Of a stretch of 64,000 nucleotides of DNA, positions 44,569 through 52,835 are shown in pieces. How positions within the stretch are numbered: position 1 is the first letter of the stretch; each line of letters starts with the position of its first letter. The position numbers were made by a program, and so were the translations under genes. The stretch spans positions 165,356 to 229,355 of the forward strand of contig NZ_NTUP01000012.1 in assembly GCF_002561455.1 (NCBI RefSeq), given 5' to 3'. The notes beneath the pieces were generated by a model, which searched no databases, was not told where the DNA came from, and worked only from the letters and a program-made list of their open reading frames with translations. Source of the stretch: Bacillus sp. AFS015802. GTDB lineage: Bacteria; Bacillota; Bacilli; Bacillales; Bacillaceae_B.

Positions 44569-45459
44569 ATGAGAGAGGAAGAAAAGAAACAACCTTCTCA
44601 AAACTTTTTGAAAAGACGTTGGGCATACCCAGCAATCTATTTAGCAAGTGCAGCAGTCATTATCACGGGGATTCTGTGGTACCAGGCAGGAAATGACGTA
44701 AACGAGAAAGCCAAGGATTACAGCTATGATGGAGTTCCTACTGATAATGAGTTCAACCAGCCTGCAGAAGAAGTCAATCGTTCATTGGAAAACTTTGTAA
44801 TGCCTGTTTCAAGCCCTGAAGATACAGTGATCGAAAAACAATTCTACGACACTGAAGCTTCAGCCGAAGAACAGGAAGCTGCCCTAGTCGTGTATGGAAA
44901 CATGTATTACCCGAACCAAGGAGTCGACATCTCGAAAGATGGAAAAGAATTCGATGTTCTGGCTGCCATGAGCGGTACAGTTACAAAGGTTCAAGAAGAT
45001 TCCTTACTTGGTAACACGATTGAAATCGAGCACAGCAAAGGCATCGTGACTCGTTATCAATCAGTGAAAGATTTTGAAGTCGCGGTTGGAGATGTAGTCG
45101 ATCAAGGACAAGCCATTGCGAAAGCAGGAAAGAGCTTATTCAATGAAGAAGCGGGCGTTCACGTACACTTTGAAATCCGTAAAGCGGATGTCGCCGTGAA
45201 TCCACTTGAGTACTTCAATAAGTCTCTTGCCACTCTTCAAGAAGCACAGCTTGAAGACAAGAAAGTTTCAGGTGAACAGCCGGATGCTGAAGCAGCAGAA
45301 GAAAATGCCGTAGAAGACCAAGCCAGCGAAAACAAGGCTACTGAAGACAAAGCTACGGAAGAAAAAGACGCAGCTGAAGAAAATAAGTCCACTGAAGAAA
45401 AACAGGACCAGGCCAAGCCGAAACAAGAAAGTCAAGACAACGCTAAAGACGAAGAATAA
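44569..45459 (+). CDS. spoIIQ: Stage II sporulation protein Q
   Basis: Forespore membrane protein whose LytM-like domain binds SpoIIIAH in the intermembrane space, holding the engulfing membranes and forming the feeding channel. The ATG at 44569 is placed after GAGGTGAT and gives MREEEKK, as in B. subtilis. One membrane helix (about 25-45) is followed by an M23-type domain (about 115-225). The HVHFEIR motif is kept, but the first zinc-ligand His is replaced (NQGVDI), as in other non-peptidase SpoIIQ proteins. The last 70 residues are an acidic Glu/Lys/Ala/Asp repeat tail. Confidence 0.95.
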   Translation: MREEEKKQPSQNFLKRRWAYPAIYLASAAVIITGILWYQAGNDVNEKAKDYSYDGVPTDNEFNQPAEEVNRSLENFVMPVSSPEDTVIEKQFYDTEASAEEQEAALVVYGNMYYPNQGVDISKDGKEFDVLAAMSGTVTKVQEDSLLGNTIEIEHSKGIVTRYQSVKDFEVAVGDVVDQGQAIAKAGKSLFNEEAGVHVHFEIRKADVAVNPLEYFNKSLATLQEAQLEDKKVSGEQPDAEAAEENAVEDQASENKATEDKATEEKDAAEENKSTEEKQDQAKPKQESQDNAKDEE

Positions 45460-45472
45460 TCCAATAAATGAG

Positions 45473-45503
45473 GGCTGACCGAAAGATTCCGGTCAGTCTT
45501 TTT
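45473..45503 (+). terminator. Terminator of spoIIQ
   Basis: GGCTGACCG (45473-45481) pairs with CGGTCAGTC (45490-45498), followed by TTTTTG. Confidence 0.85.
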
Positions 45504-45660
45504 GTTGTCCCAAAAAATTTCCTTGGAAAATCGACAGGCTGGAAAGTTTACTGGAAAAGCATTTCCATCACGTTCCTATGAGGAAGTATGAACGAAATTC
45601 ATTATATCCTTATTTCAGTAAAATGATTGCTGATAGAGTCAAGACGTTTTGTCGTTTTTT

Positions 45661-45689
45661 CTTTATTGACCAGGCTTTTTTCAATAAAG
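45661..45689. promoter_or_regulatory. Perfect inverted repeat upstream of the symporter operon
   Basis: CTTTATTGA (45661-45669) and TCAATAAAG (45681-45689) are perfect reverse complements with an 11-nt gap, about 90 nt before the first operon gene. It could be an operator or a leader hairpin. The surrounding gap 45504-45776 shows no gene. Confidence 0.45.
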
Positions 45690-45776
45690 ATAATGAATTC
45701 ATGAATAAAATTTCAGAAAATTAAGTCTTTATAAGTTGGGAGGATGACGCTTCAAAAGACGACAGGAGGTGAAACG

Positions 45777-45959
45777 TTGATTTACTTCATGGCATTTTTA
45801 CTAATAACAGGAGGATGCATCATCCTTGCCCTCAGGAAAAAGCGGGCATTCTATCTGACCATTCCATTCGTGTCTTTATTCATTTATTTTATCGTGCAGA
45901 TCGCCATCGTCCCGGTTCCATTTTTCGAGACGGTGAAATTCATTTTCAGTTTAAAATAA
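45777..45959 (+). CDS. Small membrane protein at the head of the symporter operon
   Basis: A 60-residue protein of two hydrophobic helices (about 4-22 and 29-51) joined by a short basic loop (LRKKRAF). The TTG at 45777 is chosen because AGGAGGTGAAA ends three bases before it; the in-frame upstream region has no ribosome-binding site. It is not recognised. It lies 24 bp before the symporter small subunit and may be an accessory part of the transporter. Confidence 0.6.
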   Translation: MIYFMAFLLITGGCIILALRKKRAFYLTIPFVSLFIYFIVQIAIVPVPFFETVKFIFSLK

Positions 45960-45983
45960 TGAGCTTGAAAAGGGGTTACATGT

Positions 45984-46286
45984 ATGAAGAAGATTGATAG
46001 GGCTAAAGCGGATCAGTATTTTAAAGAAAAAAACCGATACATGGCATTGTACTTAGTCATCTGGCTTCTTTCCTCCTTCGGGGTGGTGCTGTTTGCCGAA
46101 CGTCTGTCCACCATCTCCATCAATGGATTTCCATTCCATTACTTCATGGGTGCTCAAGGATCGATCGTCATTTTCATCGTCTTGCTGTATGTCAATGCCA
46201 AGGTGAGTGACCGCATCGATAAGAAATATGGCATTGATGAAAGCAGAAATGAGCAGATCAGCTACGGGAAATCGCTGGATCATTAA
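45984..46286 (+). CDS. Sodium/solute symporter small subunit (DUF4212)
   Basis: A 100-residue protein with two membrane helices (about 18-38 and 55-75) and polar ends, matching the DUF4212 family that is always encoded just before a particular subfamily of sodium/solute symporters. Conserved features include YWxxNxR-like (KEKNRYMALYLVIW) near the start, GFPFHYFMGAQGSI between the helices, and DRIDKKYGID after them. The role is presumed to be subunit or assembly partner of the next gene product. Confidence 0.88.
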   Translation: MKKIDRAKADQYFKEKNRYMALYLVIWLLSSFGVVLFAERLSTISINGFPFHYFMGAQGSIVIFIVLLYVNAKVSDRIDKKYGIDESRNEQISYGKSLDH

Positions 46287-46324
46287 ACCAAATAGAGATG
46301 AAAGCAAATAGGGGGAAACGATAA

Positions 46325-47992
46325 ATGGATACTCAGTTTATAGTATCAACGTCGATTATTTTGTTGACGTTTGCGTTATATATCGGGATTGCGGTTTATA
46401 ACAAAGCGAAAGCGACATCGGACTTCTATGTAGCCGGCCGCGGAGTTCCGCCGATCTTCAATGGGATGGCGATCGGGGCCGACTGGATGAGCGCCGCATC
46501 ATTTATTGGACTGGCCGGTACCGTCATGATCCTCGGCTACGACGGCCTGGCCTACATCATGGGCTGGACGGGTGGATATCTACTCCTGACCTTCCTGCTC
46601 GCACCGCAGCTTAGGAAGTATGGGAGATATACGGTTCCGGAATTCATCGGGGACCGATATAACAGTCATACCGCACGGGTCATTGCCGCCATCTGTACGA
46701 TCATCATCAGCTTCACGTACTCGATCGGTCAGCTGTCGGGATCCGGTGTCGTCATCGGCCGTTTATTCGAAATCGACGCCAAGGTCGGTACGATGATCGG
46801 GGTCGTCCTCATCGCCTTTTATGCAGCCTTTGGCGGGATGAAAGGGATCACGTGGACACAGGTAGCTCAGTATGTCGTCTTGATCATTGCGTATTTGATC
46901 CCGGTCATTTTCATGTCCCTGCAAATCACCGGGAACCCAGCCCCGTGGATTTCCTATGGGGAGCTCGTCGGAAAGATCGGGGAGCTGGACCGTGAGCTTG
47001 GGATTTCTGAATACTTCGCTCCGTTTACCAACGGGACGAAGTGGCAGTTCATGGCCCTGATGTTTACACTGATGGCCGGTACCGCGGGACTTCCCCATGT
47101 CATCGTCCGTTTCTATACCGTTTCCACGATGAAGGCGGCACGCTGGTCAGGGGCCTGGGCACTCCTTTTCATCGGTCTTCTCTATCTATCGGCACCTGCT
47201 TATGCAGCGTTCTCCCGCTTCATTTTAATGACAAAGGTAGCGGGAAGTAAAATCAGCGATCTGCCTTCCTGGACGACGTCATGGGTCGACACGGGGAAAC
47301 TGCAGGTGGCCGATGCGAATGGGGATGGCATCCTCCAATGGAAGGAGATCATCATTTCCAATGATATCGTCGTCATGGCGACACCTGAGATCGCAAATCT
47401 TGGTGTGTTTGTCATCGGTCTCGTCGCGGCGGGAGCCATGGCAGCGGCATTATCGACGGCAGGCGGGTTGATGATCGCGATTTCCTCCTCCTTTGCCCAT
47501 GATATTTACTACCGCGTCTTCAAGCCGAATGCGACGGAGAAGAATCGTCTGGCGGTGGCACGCTGGTCCATTGTCATTGCGACGGTACTTGCCGGAGTCG
47601 TTGCACTGAATCCACCGGGGGTCATCACGCAGATCGTCGCCTGGGCCTTCGCACTGGCTTCAGGGACGTTCTTCCCGGCCCTCTTACTGGGAGTCTGGTG
47701 GAAGCGCTCCAATGCCCAGGGCGTGATCGCAGGGATGCTTGTCGGGCTTGGGGTGACCCTCACCTATATCTTCCTGGCACGTTCAGGCGTGACCCTGTTC
47801 GGCATCATTGATACAGGAGCGGGTGTATTTGGGGCGGCGGCGGCCACGATGGCCAATATCGTCGTGTCACTGATCACGAAAGCCCCTTCACAGAAGATCC
47901 AGGAAGAAGTAATGGACCTCCGATATCCGGAGCAAATGACCTTTAAAGACGGCGAGGTTTGGGTGAACGATGATGTCGACTTCAAAGCCTGA
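46325..47992 (+). CDS. Sodium/solute symporter large subunit (acetate/proline-type SSS family)
   Basis: A 555-residue Na+-coupled symporter of the SSS family with about 13 helices, related to acetate permease ActP. Visible motifs include YVAGRGVPPIFNGMAIGADWMSAASFIGLAG, GGYLLLTFLLAPQLRKYGRYTVPEFIGDRY and FAHDIYYRVFKP. An extramembrane loop carries a canonical EF-hand calcium loop, residues 330-341 (D-x-N-x-D-G-I-x-x-x-x-E). AGGGGGAAA precedes the ATG. It pairs with the DUF4212 subunit and overlaps the nucleotidyltransferase gene. The substrate is unknown. Confidence 0.92.
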   Translation: MDTQFIVSTSIILLTFALYIGIAVYNKAKATSDFYVAGRGVPPIFNGMAIGADWMSAASFIGLAGTVMILGYDGLAYIMGWTGGYLLLTFLLAPQLRKYGRYTVPEFIGDRYNSHTARVIAAICTIIISFTYSIGQLSGSGVVIGRLFEIDAKVGTMIGVVLIAFYAAFGGMKGITWTQVAQYVVLIIAYLIPVIFMSLQITGNPAPWISYGELVGKIGELDRELGISEYFAPFTNGTKWQFMALMFTLMAGTAGLPHVIVRFYTVSTMKAARWSGAWALLFIGLLYLSAPAYAAFSRFILMTKVAGSKISDLPSWTTSWVDTGKLQVADANGDGILQWKEIIISNDIVVMATPEIANLGVFVIGLVAAGAMAAALSTAGGLMIAISSSFAHDIYYRVFKPNATEKNRLAVARWSIVIATVLAGVVALNPPGVITQIVAWAFALASGTFFPALLLGVWWKRSNAQGVIAGMLVGLGVTLTYIFLARSGVTLFGIIDTGAGVFGAAAATMANIVVSLITKAPSQKIQEEVMDLRYPEQMTFKDGEVWVNDDVDFKA

Positions 47993-49064
47993 CCCGTCAT
48001 TCAAAGAAGCTGTACACCTTCATCCCTTTTTTAAGGGGATGGAGCGTTGTACGGCTCTTTCCCTTTTTAACGAGAGTCAGAGGATAGGGGAAGTGCCGCT
48101 TGGAGAGGTCGGGACGGTCGCAGCCTCGATGCTGAACACCCTTTGGAAGGCGCAGGTGCCGGTCCCTCACATCCTCGATTTCATGACCGGCATCTTTGAC
48201 CGTCTATACAAACGGATCGTACAGGTGGTGGAAGTGGGGCTTGAACGGGAAGGGGTCATCAAACCATGCCCTTATGCCTTTTACGTGATGGGATCTGCCG
48301 GCAGGAAAGAACAGTTCCTGATAACCGATCAAGATCATTTCCTCGTGTTTGAAGAGCACAGCAAAGAGGCAGACGAATACTATCAGGCGTTTGCCGACAG
48401 GGTCGTCAGGACGTTGGAGAGCGCTGGATGGAGATTATGCGACGGGGGGATGATGGCCAATCAGAAGGCCTGGAGAGGAAGCGTGGGCAGCTGGCAAGAG
48501 CGGATGAGGGAATGGTCGGTCCATTCGTCCGAAGAAACCTTCATCAACGTACAAAACTTTCTGTCCTACAGGTTTATAGATGGAAACGAAGATCTTCATA
48601 TATCGTTTGAAGAGATGATAGAAGAAGAGCTTCAGAGGTCAAAAATTTTATTCGCCCGATTGGCGCAATTGGAGAACACAAAGCAGATCCCCGTCCTACA
48701 ATCAGCCATCCGGTCTCTATTAGGGATGAGCCGTAAAACGGTTTCCGTTAAAAAAGAGATCCTCTTCCCGTTTCATCATGCCCTGCAGATCTTGAACGCA
48801 GCACACGGGAATACATCCGGAGGGACCCGGGAAAAGATCGATTATTTAATGGGTAAGCACTCCATTTCAAGTGAGTTTGCAGAAGAATTGACGGACGCAT
48901 TTCACGGTGTGATGGCGCTGTATATGGACATTAAACAGAGTGGAAAGGGGGAGACAGTGCAGATCGCCACCATCTCTGCCAGTAATAAAGAACGTATAGT
49001 AAGAAACGTGAAAACGATACGGGAATTCCAGCAGATGATGCTATCCCATTATTCCTTACTGTAG
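47970..49064 (+). CDS. DUF294 nucleotidyltransferase-like protein
   Basis: A 364-residue cytoplasmic protein with a DUF294 putative nucleotidyltransferase domain: GSAGRKEQFLITDQDHF (residues 108-123), the G-S..R.E..D.D signature of the GlnD-like fold, then the DUF294 C-terminal helical domain. The N-terminal cyclic-nucleotide-binding and CBS domains found in many relatives are absent or reduced to about 100 residues. It overlaps the symporter gene by 23 bp, so the two are coupled. Related gene sets in Gram-negative bacteria suggest it regulates the transporter, but its substrate is not known. Confidence 0.82.
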   Translation: MMSTSKPDPSFKEAVHLHPFFKGMERCTALSLFNESQRIGEVPLGEVGTVAASMLNTLWKAQVPVPHILDFMTGIFDRLYKRIVQVVEVGLEREGVIKPCPYAFYVMGSAGRKEQFLITDQDHFLVFEEHSKEADEYYQAFADRVVRTLESAGWRLCDGGMMANQKAWRGSVGSWQERMREWSVHSSEETFINVQNFLSYRFIDGNEDLHISFEEMIEEELQRSKILFARLAQLENTKQIPVLQSAIRSLLGMSRKTVSVKKEILFPFHHALQILNAAHGNTSGGTREKIDYLMGKHSISSEFAEELTDAFHGVMALYMDIKQSGKGETVQIATISASNKERIVRNVKTIREFQQMMLSHYSLL

Positions 49065-49071
49065 AAAGGAA

Positions 49072-49734
49072 GTGAACACCATCCTTTTTTCAAAGAAAAA
49101 AATCAAGTGTCCCGTCCAATACGAGTCCGTCCCTCTTAATAAAAGAATCGAAGACCTCACCTTTGTCGTCTTTGATACGGAAACGACCGGATTCCGGGTG
49201 GGGGCAGAGGACCGGCTCCTGGAAATCGGGGCGGTTAAGGTGGAAGGATATCAGGTAAAAGAAAACCTCACATTTCAGACATTTTCCAATCCCCATCGAC
49301 TCATTTCTCAGGAAATAATGTCGCTGACGGGAATCGGCTCAAAAGATGTCGAAAAGGCGCCGGATGCAGGGGAGGCGATTCATGATTTCTTCACGTTTAT
49401 AGAAGGAAATAAAGTGGATGGCGTGGTCGGGCATTATGTGAGCTTCGATGAACTCGTCCTCAAGAGCGAACTGAAGCGAGCGGGACTTCAGCTGCAGATG
49501 CCGCCTTGCTTTGAGACACTGAATCTGATCGGATACCTCTCGCCTTCTTATGACATGAGGGATCTCGAAAGATACGCCCAGCTCTTCGGCACCAGGTTGT
49601 ACCCGAGACACCGTGCATTGAATGATGCCCTGATGACGGCTTATTTGTTTGTGGAACTGCTGGAACTGTTAAGGGATCGACAGGTGGATACATGGGGGGA
49701 ATTGATCCGTGTCAGTCGTGGAAGCGAGAGGTGA
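49072..49734 (+). CDS. DnaQ-like 3'-5' exonuclease (DEDDh)
   Basis: A 220-residue exonuclease of the polymerase III epsilon type. ExoI is FDTETTGF (Asp35, Glu37), ExoII is GHYVSFDELVL (Asp126), and ExoIII is PRHRALNDALMTA (His180, Asp185); all catalytic residues are present. The GTG at 49072 is the only possible start before ExoI, with AAAGGA unusually close to it. It lies seven bases after the nucleotidyltransferase gene. Codons 18-22 (Glu-Ser-Val-Pro-Leu) are made from a copy of the dispersed word GAGTCCGTCCCTC (49123-49135). Confidence 0.88.
   Translation: MNTILFSKKKIKCPVQYESVPLNKRIEDLTFVVFDTETTGFRVGAEDRLLEIGAVKVEGYQVKENLTFQTFSNPHRLISQEIMSLTGIGSKDVEKAPDAGEAIHDFFTFIEGNKVDGVVGHYVSFDELVLKSELKRAGLQLQMPPCFETLNLIGYLSPSYDMRDLERYAQLFGTRLYPRHRALNDALMTAYLFVELLELLRDRQVDTWGELIRVSRGSER
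49123..49135 (-). repeat. Dispersed GAGGGACGGAC word inside the exonuclease gene
   Basis: GAGTCCGTCCCTC lies in frame near the 5' end of the coding sequence, in a non-conserved N-terminal part before the ExoI motif. The reading frame stays open. Confidence 0.75.
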
Positions 49735-50095
49735 ACACGGTGCGTATGACATTTCGGTGACTTGGAAATCCACTAGAAGGTCCGTCCCTCGGAATATTTT
49801 TCAGAAAATTCAAGCGAAACCTTGTCCTTATTGTGGTTTTTGTGCATATATGTGGGCACAAGCTAATAAAATGATACAAACCTATCAAAACAGAGAGTGT
49901 TTGAGGTGAGGAATCGTCGTTATACCATTGATCATTAGCCGAATATTTGTTTATACGTTGTAACATCAGGAAGCTGCAGTTATAAATAAGGCTTTCTGCC
50001 GCTTGCCCATGTGCAAGGGGTCTATACTATTCCATTGATGCGAAAGCGAGTCTCATTTCACACTTCTCACATCCAATTTAGGGAGGTCGAGTGGT
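49735..50095. other. Gene-free stretch before spoIIID
   Basis: One copy of the dispersed word, GGTCCGTCCCTC, is at 49779-49790. Otherwise no gene or clear terminator. spoIIID needs a sigma-E promoter here; TATACTAT near 50020 could be its -10, but a matching -35 is not obvious. Confidence 0.45.
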
Positions 50096-50356
50096 GTGCA
50101 CGATTACATCAAAGAGAGAACAATCAAGATTGGTAAGTATATCGTGGAGACGAAAAAAACTGTTCGTGTAATTGCGAAGGAGTTTGGCGTGTCCAAAAGT
50201 ACTGTCCATAAAGATCTAACAGAACGACTGCCAGAAATCAATCCGGAACTCGCAAATGAAGTCAAAACCATACTTGATTACCATAAATCAATCCGGCATC
50301 TACGAGGTGGAGAGGCAACCAAGCAAAAATACAAAAAAGAAGAGCTCCACAGCTAA
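50096..50356 (+). CDS. spoIIID: Sporulation transcription factor SpoIIID
   Basis: Mother-cell DNA-binding protein that activates and represses many sigma-E and sigma-K genes. The 86-residue protein is nearly identical to the B. subtilis protein, with the helix-turn-helix VRVIAKEFGVSKSTVHKDLTERLPEI and the basic C-terminal region SIRHLRGGEATKQKYKKEE. The start is a GTG at 50096 after GGGAGGTCGAG. Confidence 0.97.
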   Translation: MHDYIKERTIKIGKYIVETKKTVRVIAKEFGVSKSTVHKDLTERLPEINPELANEVKTILDYHKSIRHLRGGEATKQKYKKEELHS

Positions 50357-50363
50357 CCGAAAT

Positions 50364-50406
50364 ACGCCAAGCCCCAGAATGATGGGTTGTGCTTGGTGTG
50401 TTTTTG
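50364..50406 (+). terminator. Terminator of spoIIID
   Basis: ACGCCAAGC (50364-50372) pairs with GCTTGGTGT (50391-50399), then TTTTTG. Confidence 0.8.
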
Positions 50407-50444
50407 TGTTTTGGGGGATTTCGGGATTTCAGGATTTCAGGTTT

Positions 50445-50630
50445 GCCTGCTGAATATTGGAGAATATTCAGCTGTTGAAATTTGTGAAAAATTCAACTGG
50501 TGATTATTTACGAATTTTTAGCCGGAGAATAATAAGGGAAGTTCAACAGTTGAATATCGTATGAAATTCAACCGTTAATCTCACTAAGGATTCACCTGTC
50601 AAAAAACAGCGTATATTCAGCAGCTGAACG
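50445..50630 (+). repeat. 25-nt period intergenic array, palindromic core TTCAACNGTTGAA
   Basis: Anchoring on the base pair before the core centre gives units at 50447, 50472, 50497, 50522, 50547, 50572, about 50596 and 50621, so all steps are 25 nt except one of 24. The core is a degenerate palindrome (TTCAGCTGTTGAA, TTCAACAGTTGAA, TTCAGCAGCTGAA) followed by AT and a variable A/T-rich stretch. The left flank (50395-50445) is G/T-rich and the right flank (50640-50700) is A/C-rich. No gene is visible from 50357 to 50880. Confidence 0.85.
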
Positions 50631-50729
50631 AATCCTTCAAACACCCCCACCAATTCTTTACATCCCTGTAACATTCCGCTACCAAACTCCCACCCTTTTC
50701 CAAATAAATAACAATATTAATACATTTTT

Positions 50730-50759
50730 TTGACAAAGAACATCGCCATTCGACATATT
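50730..50759 (+). promoter_or_regulatory. Candidate sigma-A promoter of mbl
   Basis: Perfect TTGACA (50730-50735), 18-nt spacer, CATATT (50754-50759). Confidence 0.45.
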
Positions 50760-50880
50760 TATGGTAAAATAATTAATTAGGTGAAAGTTTTGCCTTACCG
50801 TTTTAACGTAATGACATGAAGATAAAACCATAGATGAAAGACAATGATGAAATTGTAAAAGTAGAAGGGAGAAACACAAG

Positions 50881-51891
50881 ATGTTCGCGAAAGATATTGG
50901 GATTGACCTTGGTACGGCTAACGTATTGATTCATGTAAAAGGGAAAGGTATTGTCTTGAATGAGCCATCCGTAGTGGCGCTGGATAAGAATACAGGCAAG
51001 GTGTTGGCTGTCGGGGAGGAAGCGCGCCGCATGGTCGGGCGTACTCCTGGGAATATTGTAGCAACACGCCCTTTAAAAGACGGAGTGATTGCCGACTTTG
51101 ACGTAACAGAAGCGATGCTGAAGCATTTCATTAATAAATTGAATGTAAAAGGATTCCTTTCGAAGCCCCGCATCTTGATCTGCTGCCCGACGAACATCAC
51201 GAGCGTCGAACAGAAGGCGATCAGGGAAGCAGCTGAAAAGAGCGGCGGGAAGAAGATTTACCTGGAGGAAGAGCCTAAAGTGGCGGCAATCGGTGCCGGA
51301 ATGGATATCTTCAATCCAACAGGAAACATGGTCGTGGATATCGGTGGAGGAACGACGGATGTGGCGGTTCTTTCCATGGGTGACATCGTGACGAGTCAGT
51401 CAATCAAAATGGCCGGAGATAAATTTGACCATGAAATCCTGAATTATATTAAAAAAGAGTACAAGCTTCTGATCGGGGAGCGTACAGCTGAAGATATCAA
51501 GGTGAACATCGGAACGGTATTCTCTGAAACACTTGATGAAGACCGCAGGGAAATGAGCATCCGCGGACGTGACATGGTATCGGGTCTTCCTCGTACGATC
51601 ACCGTGACATCAACAGAAATCGAAGGAGCTCTTCGCGAGTCAGTGGCCGTCATCGTACAGGCTGCGAAAAATGTCCTTGAGAAGACTCCACCTGAATTAT
51701 CAGCGGACATCATTGACCGTGGGGTTATTTTAACTGGAGGAGGAGCCCTTCTTCATGGAATGGACACCCTTCTTGCAGAAGAACTGAAAGTACCAGTATT
51801 AATCGCCGAGAACCCGATGGACTGTGTCGCGATCGGAACGGGATTGATGCTTGAGAATATCGATAAGATTTCCAGAAGAAGAATCGGGTAA
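50881..51891 (+). CDS. mbl: MreB-like cytoskeletal protein Mbl
   Basis: Actin-like protein that forms membrane-bound filaments and guides lateral wall synthesis. The 336-residue protein has the actin phosphate motifs DIGIDLGTANVLI and VVDIGGGTTDVAVLSMG, and ILTGGGALLHGMD. It begins with MFAKDIGIDLG, as in Mbl, and follows spoIIID as in B. subtilis. AAGGGAG precedes the ATG. Confidence 0.96.
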   Translation: MFAKDIGIDLGTANVLIHVKGKGIVLNEPSVVALDKNTGKVLAVGEEARRMVGRTPGNIVATRPLKDGVIADFDVTEAMLKHFINKLNVKGFLSKPRILICCPTNITSVEQKAIREAAEKSGGKKIYLEEEPKVAAIGAGMDIFNPTGNMVVDIGGGTTDVAVLSMGDIVTSQSIKMAGDKFDHEILNYIKKEYKLLIGERTAEDIKVNIGTVFSETLDEDRREMSIRGRDMVSGLPRTITVTSTEIEGALRESVAVIVQAAKNVLEKTPPELSADIIDRGVILTGGGALLHGMDTLLAEELKVPVLIAENPMDCVAIGTGLMLENIDKISRRRIG

Positions 51892-51936
51892 AACCTTTGC
51901 CCATTGATCCGATATAACCGTTGAGAGGTGAAGAAA

Positions 51937-52779
51937 ATGTTTCGAGGATTTTATACAGTAGCTTCGGGTATGCTGTCCCAACAGCGGAAGACTGAAATGC
52001 TGACGAACAATATGTCGAATGCCAACACACCGGGTTATAAAGCAGATCAGGCTTCCATGCGGGCCTTTCCGGAAATGCTTCTGGACCGGATGGATGCCAC
52101 ATCGATCCCGACTGAAAAAACGCTCTCCCTTCCTTTTAACCAAAGAGTGGGGAAGCTGAATACGGGCGTATATATGCAGGAAACGATTCCTTCCTTTCTT
52201 CAGGGTGACCTTCAGGAAACCGGACGGACACTGGATATTGCGCTTCTGGACGGATCCATGCCGGTGGATGAAGAGACCGGAATCCGTGGATCGGTTTTCC
52301 TTGCGGTCGAAGGTCCGGATGGAAGTCCGAGCTATACGCGCAACGGGAATTTGACGGTGAACGGAAACGGCTTCCTCACAACGAACAGCGGTTTTTATAT
52401 ACTGGACGACAATGGAGAAAGAATTCAACTCGAAAGTGACCAGTTCACCGTTGGGGAAAAAGGGCAGATCCTTGTGGACGATAATGCTGTCGCTACATTG
52501 GGAGTGGGATATTCGAATAACCCAAATGAGCTGGTCAAGCGGGGAGACGGACTTTTCGCGAGGGAAGACAACGCAGCCCTTCCTGACGCCTATGGGGAAG
52601 ACAATGTTTCTTTTACCACCAAGCAGGGATTCCTGGAACGGTCCAATGTGGATGCTTCCCGCACGATGACCGATATGCTGTCGGCGTACCGGGCATTTGA
52701 AGCCAACCAGAAGGTCCTCCAAGCCTACGACCGGAGCATGGAAAAAGCCGCCAATGAAATCGGCCGCGTCAACGGATAG
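51937..52779 (+). CDS. flhO: Flagellar hook-basal body protein FlhO
   Basis: Rod component of the flagellar basal body. The 280-residue FlgF/FlgG-type protein has the N-terminal flagellar basal-body rod motif (LTNNMSNANTPGYKAD) and the C-terminal motif (SNVDASRTMTDMLSAYRAFEANQKVL). The ATG at 51937 follows GAGAGGTGA; an in-frame GTG at 51928 lies in that site. It forms a pair with flhP. Confidence 0.93.
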   Translation: MFRGFYTVASGMLSQQRKTEMLTNNMSNANTPGYKADQASMRAFPEMLLDRMDATSIPTEKTLSLPFNQRVGKLNTGVYMQETIPSFLQGDLQETGRTLDIALLDGSMPVDEETGIRGSVFLAVEGPDGSPSYTRNGNLTVNGNGFLTTNSGFYILDDNGERIQLESDQFTVGEKGQILVDDNAVATLGVGYSNNPNELVKRGDGLFAREDNAALPDAYGEDNVSFTTKQGFLERSNVDASRTMTDMLSAYRAFEANQKVLQAYDRSMEKAANEIGRVNG

Positions 52780-52835
52780 CAAGTATTGTAAATGAATTTC
52801 GCCACTGAATACCTTATAATAGGGGAGAACGTGTC

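Noticed and set aside
49709..49909. Reading frame after the exonuclease gene
   Set aside because: It starts inside the exonuclease gene, has no ribosome-binding site, and runs across a copy of the dispersed word; composition is not protein-like.
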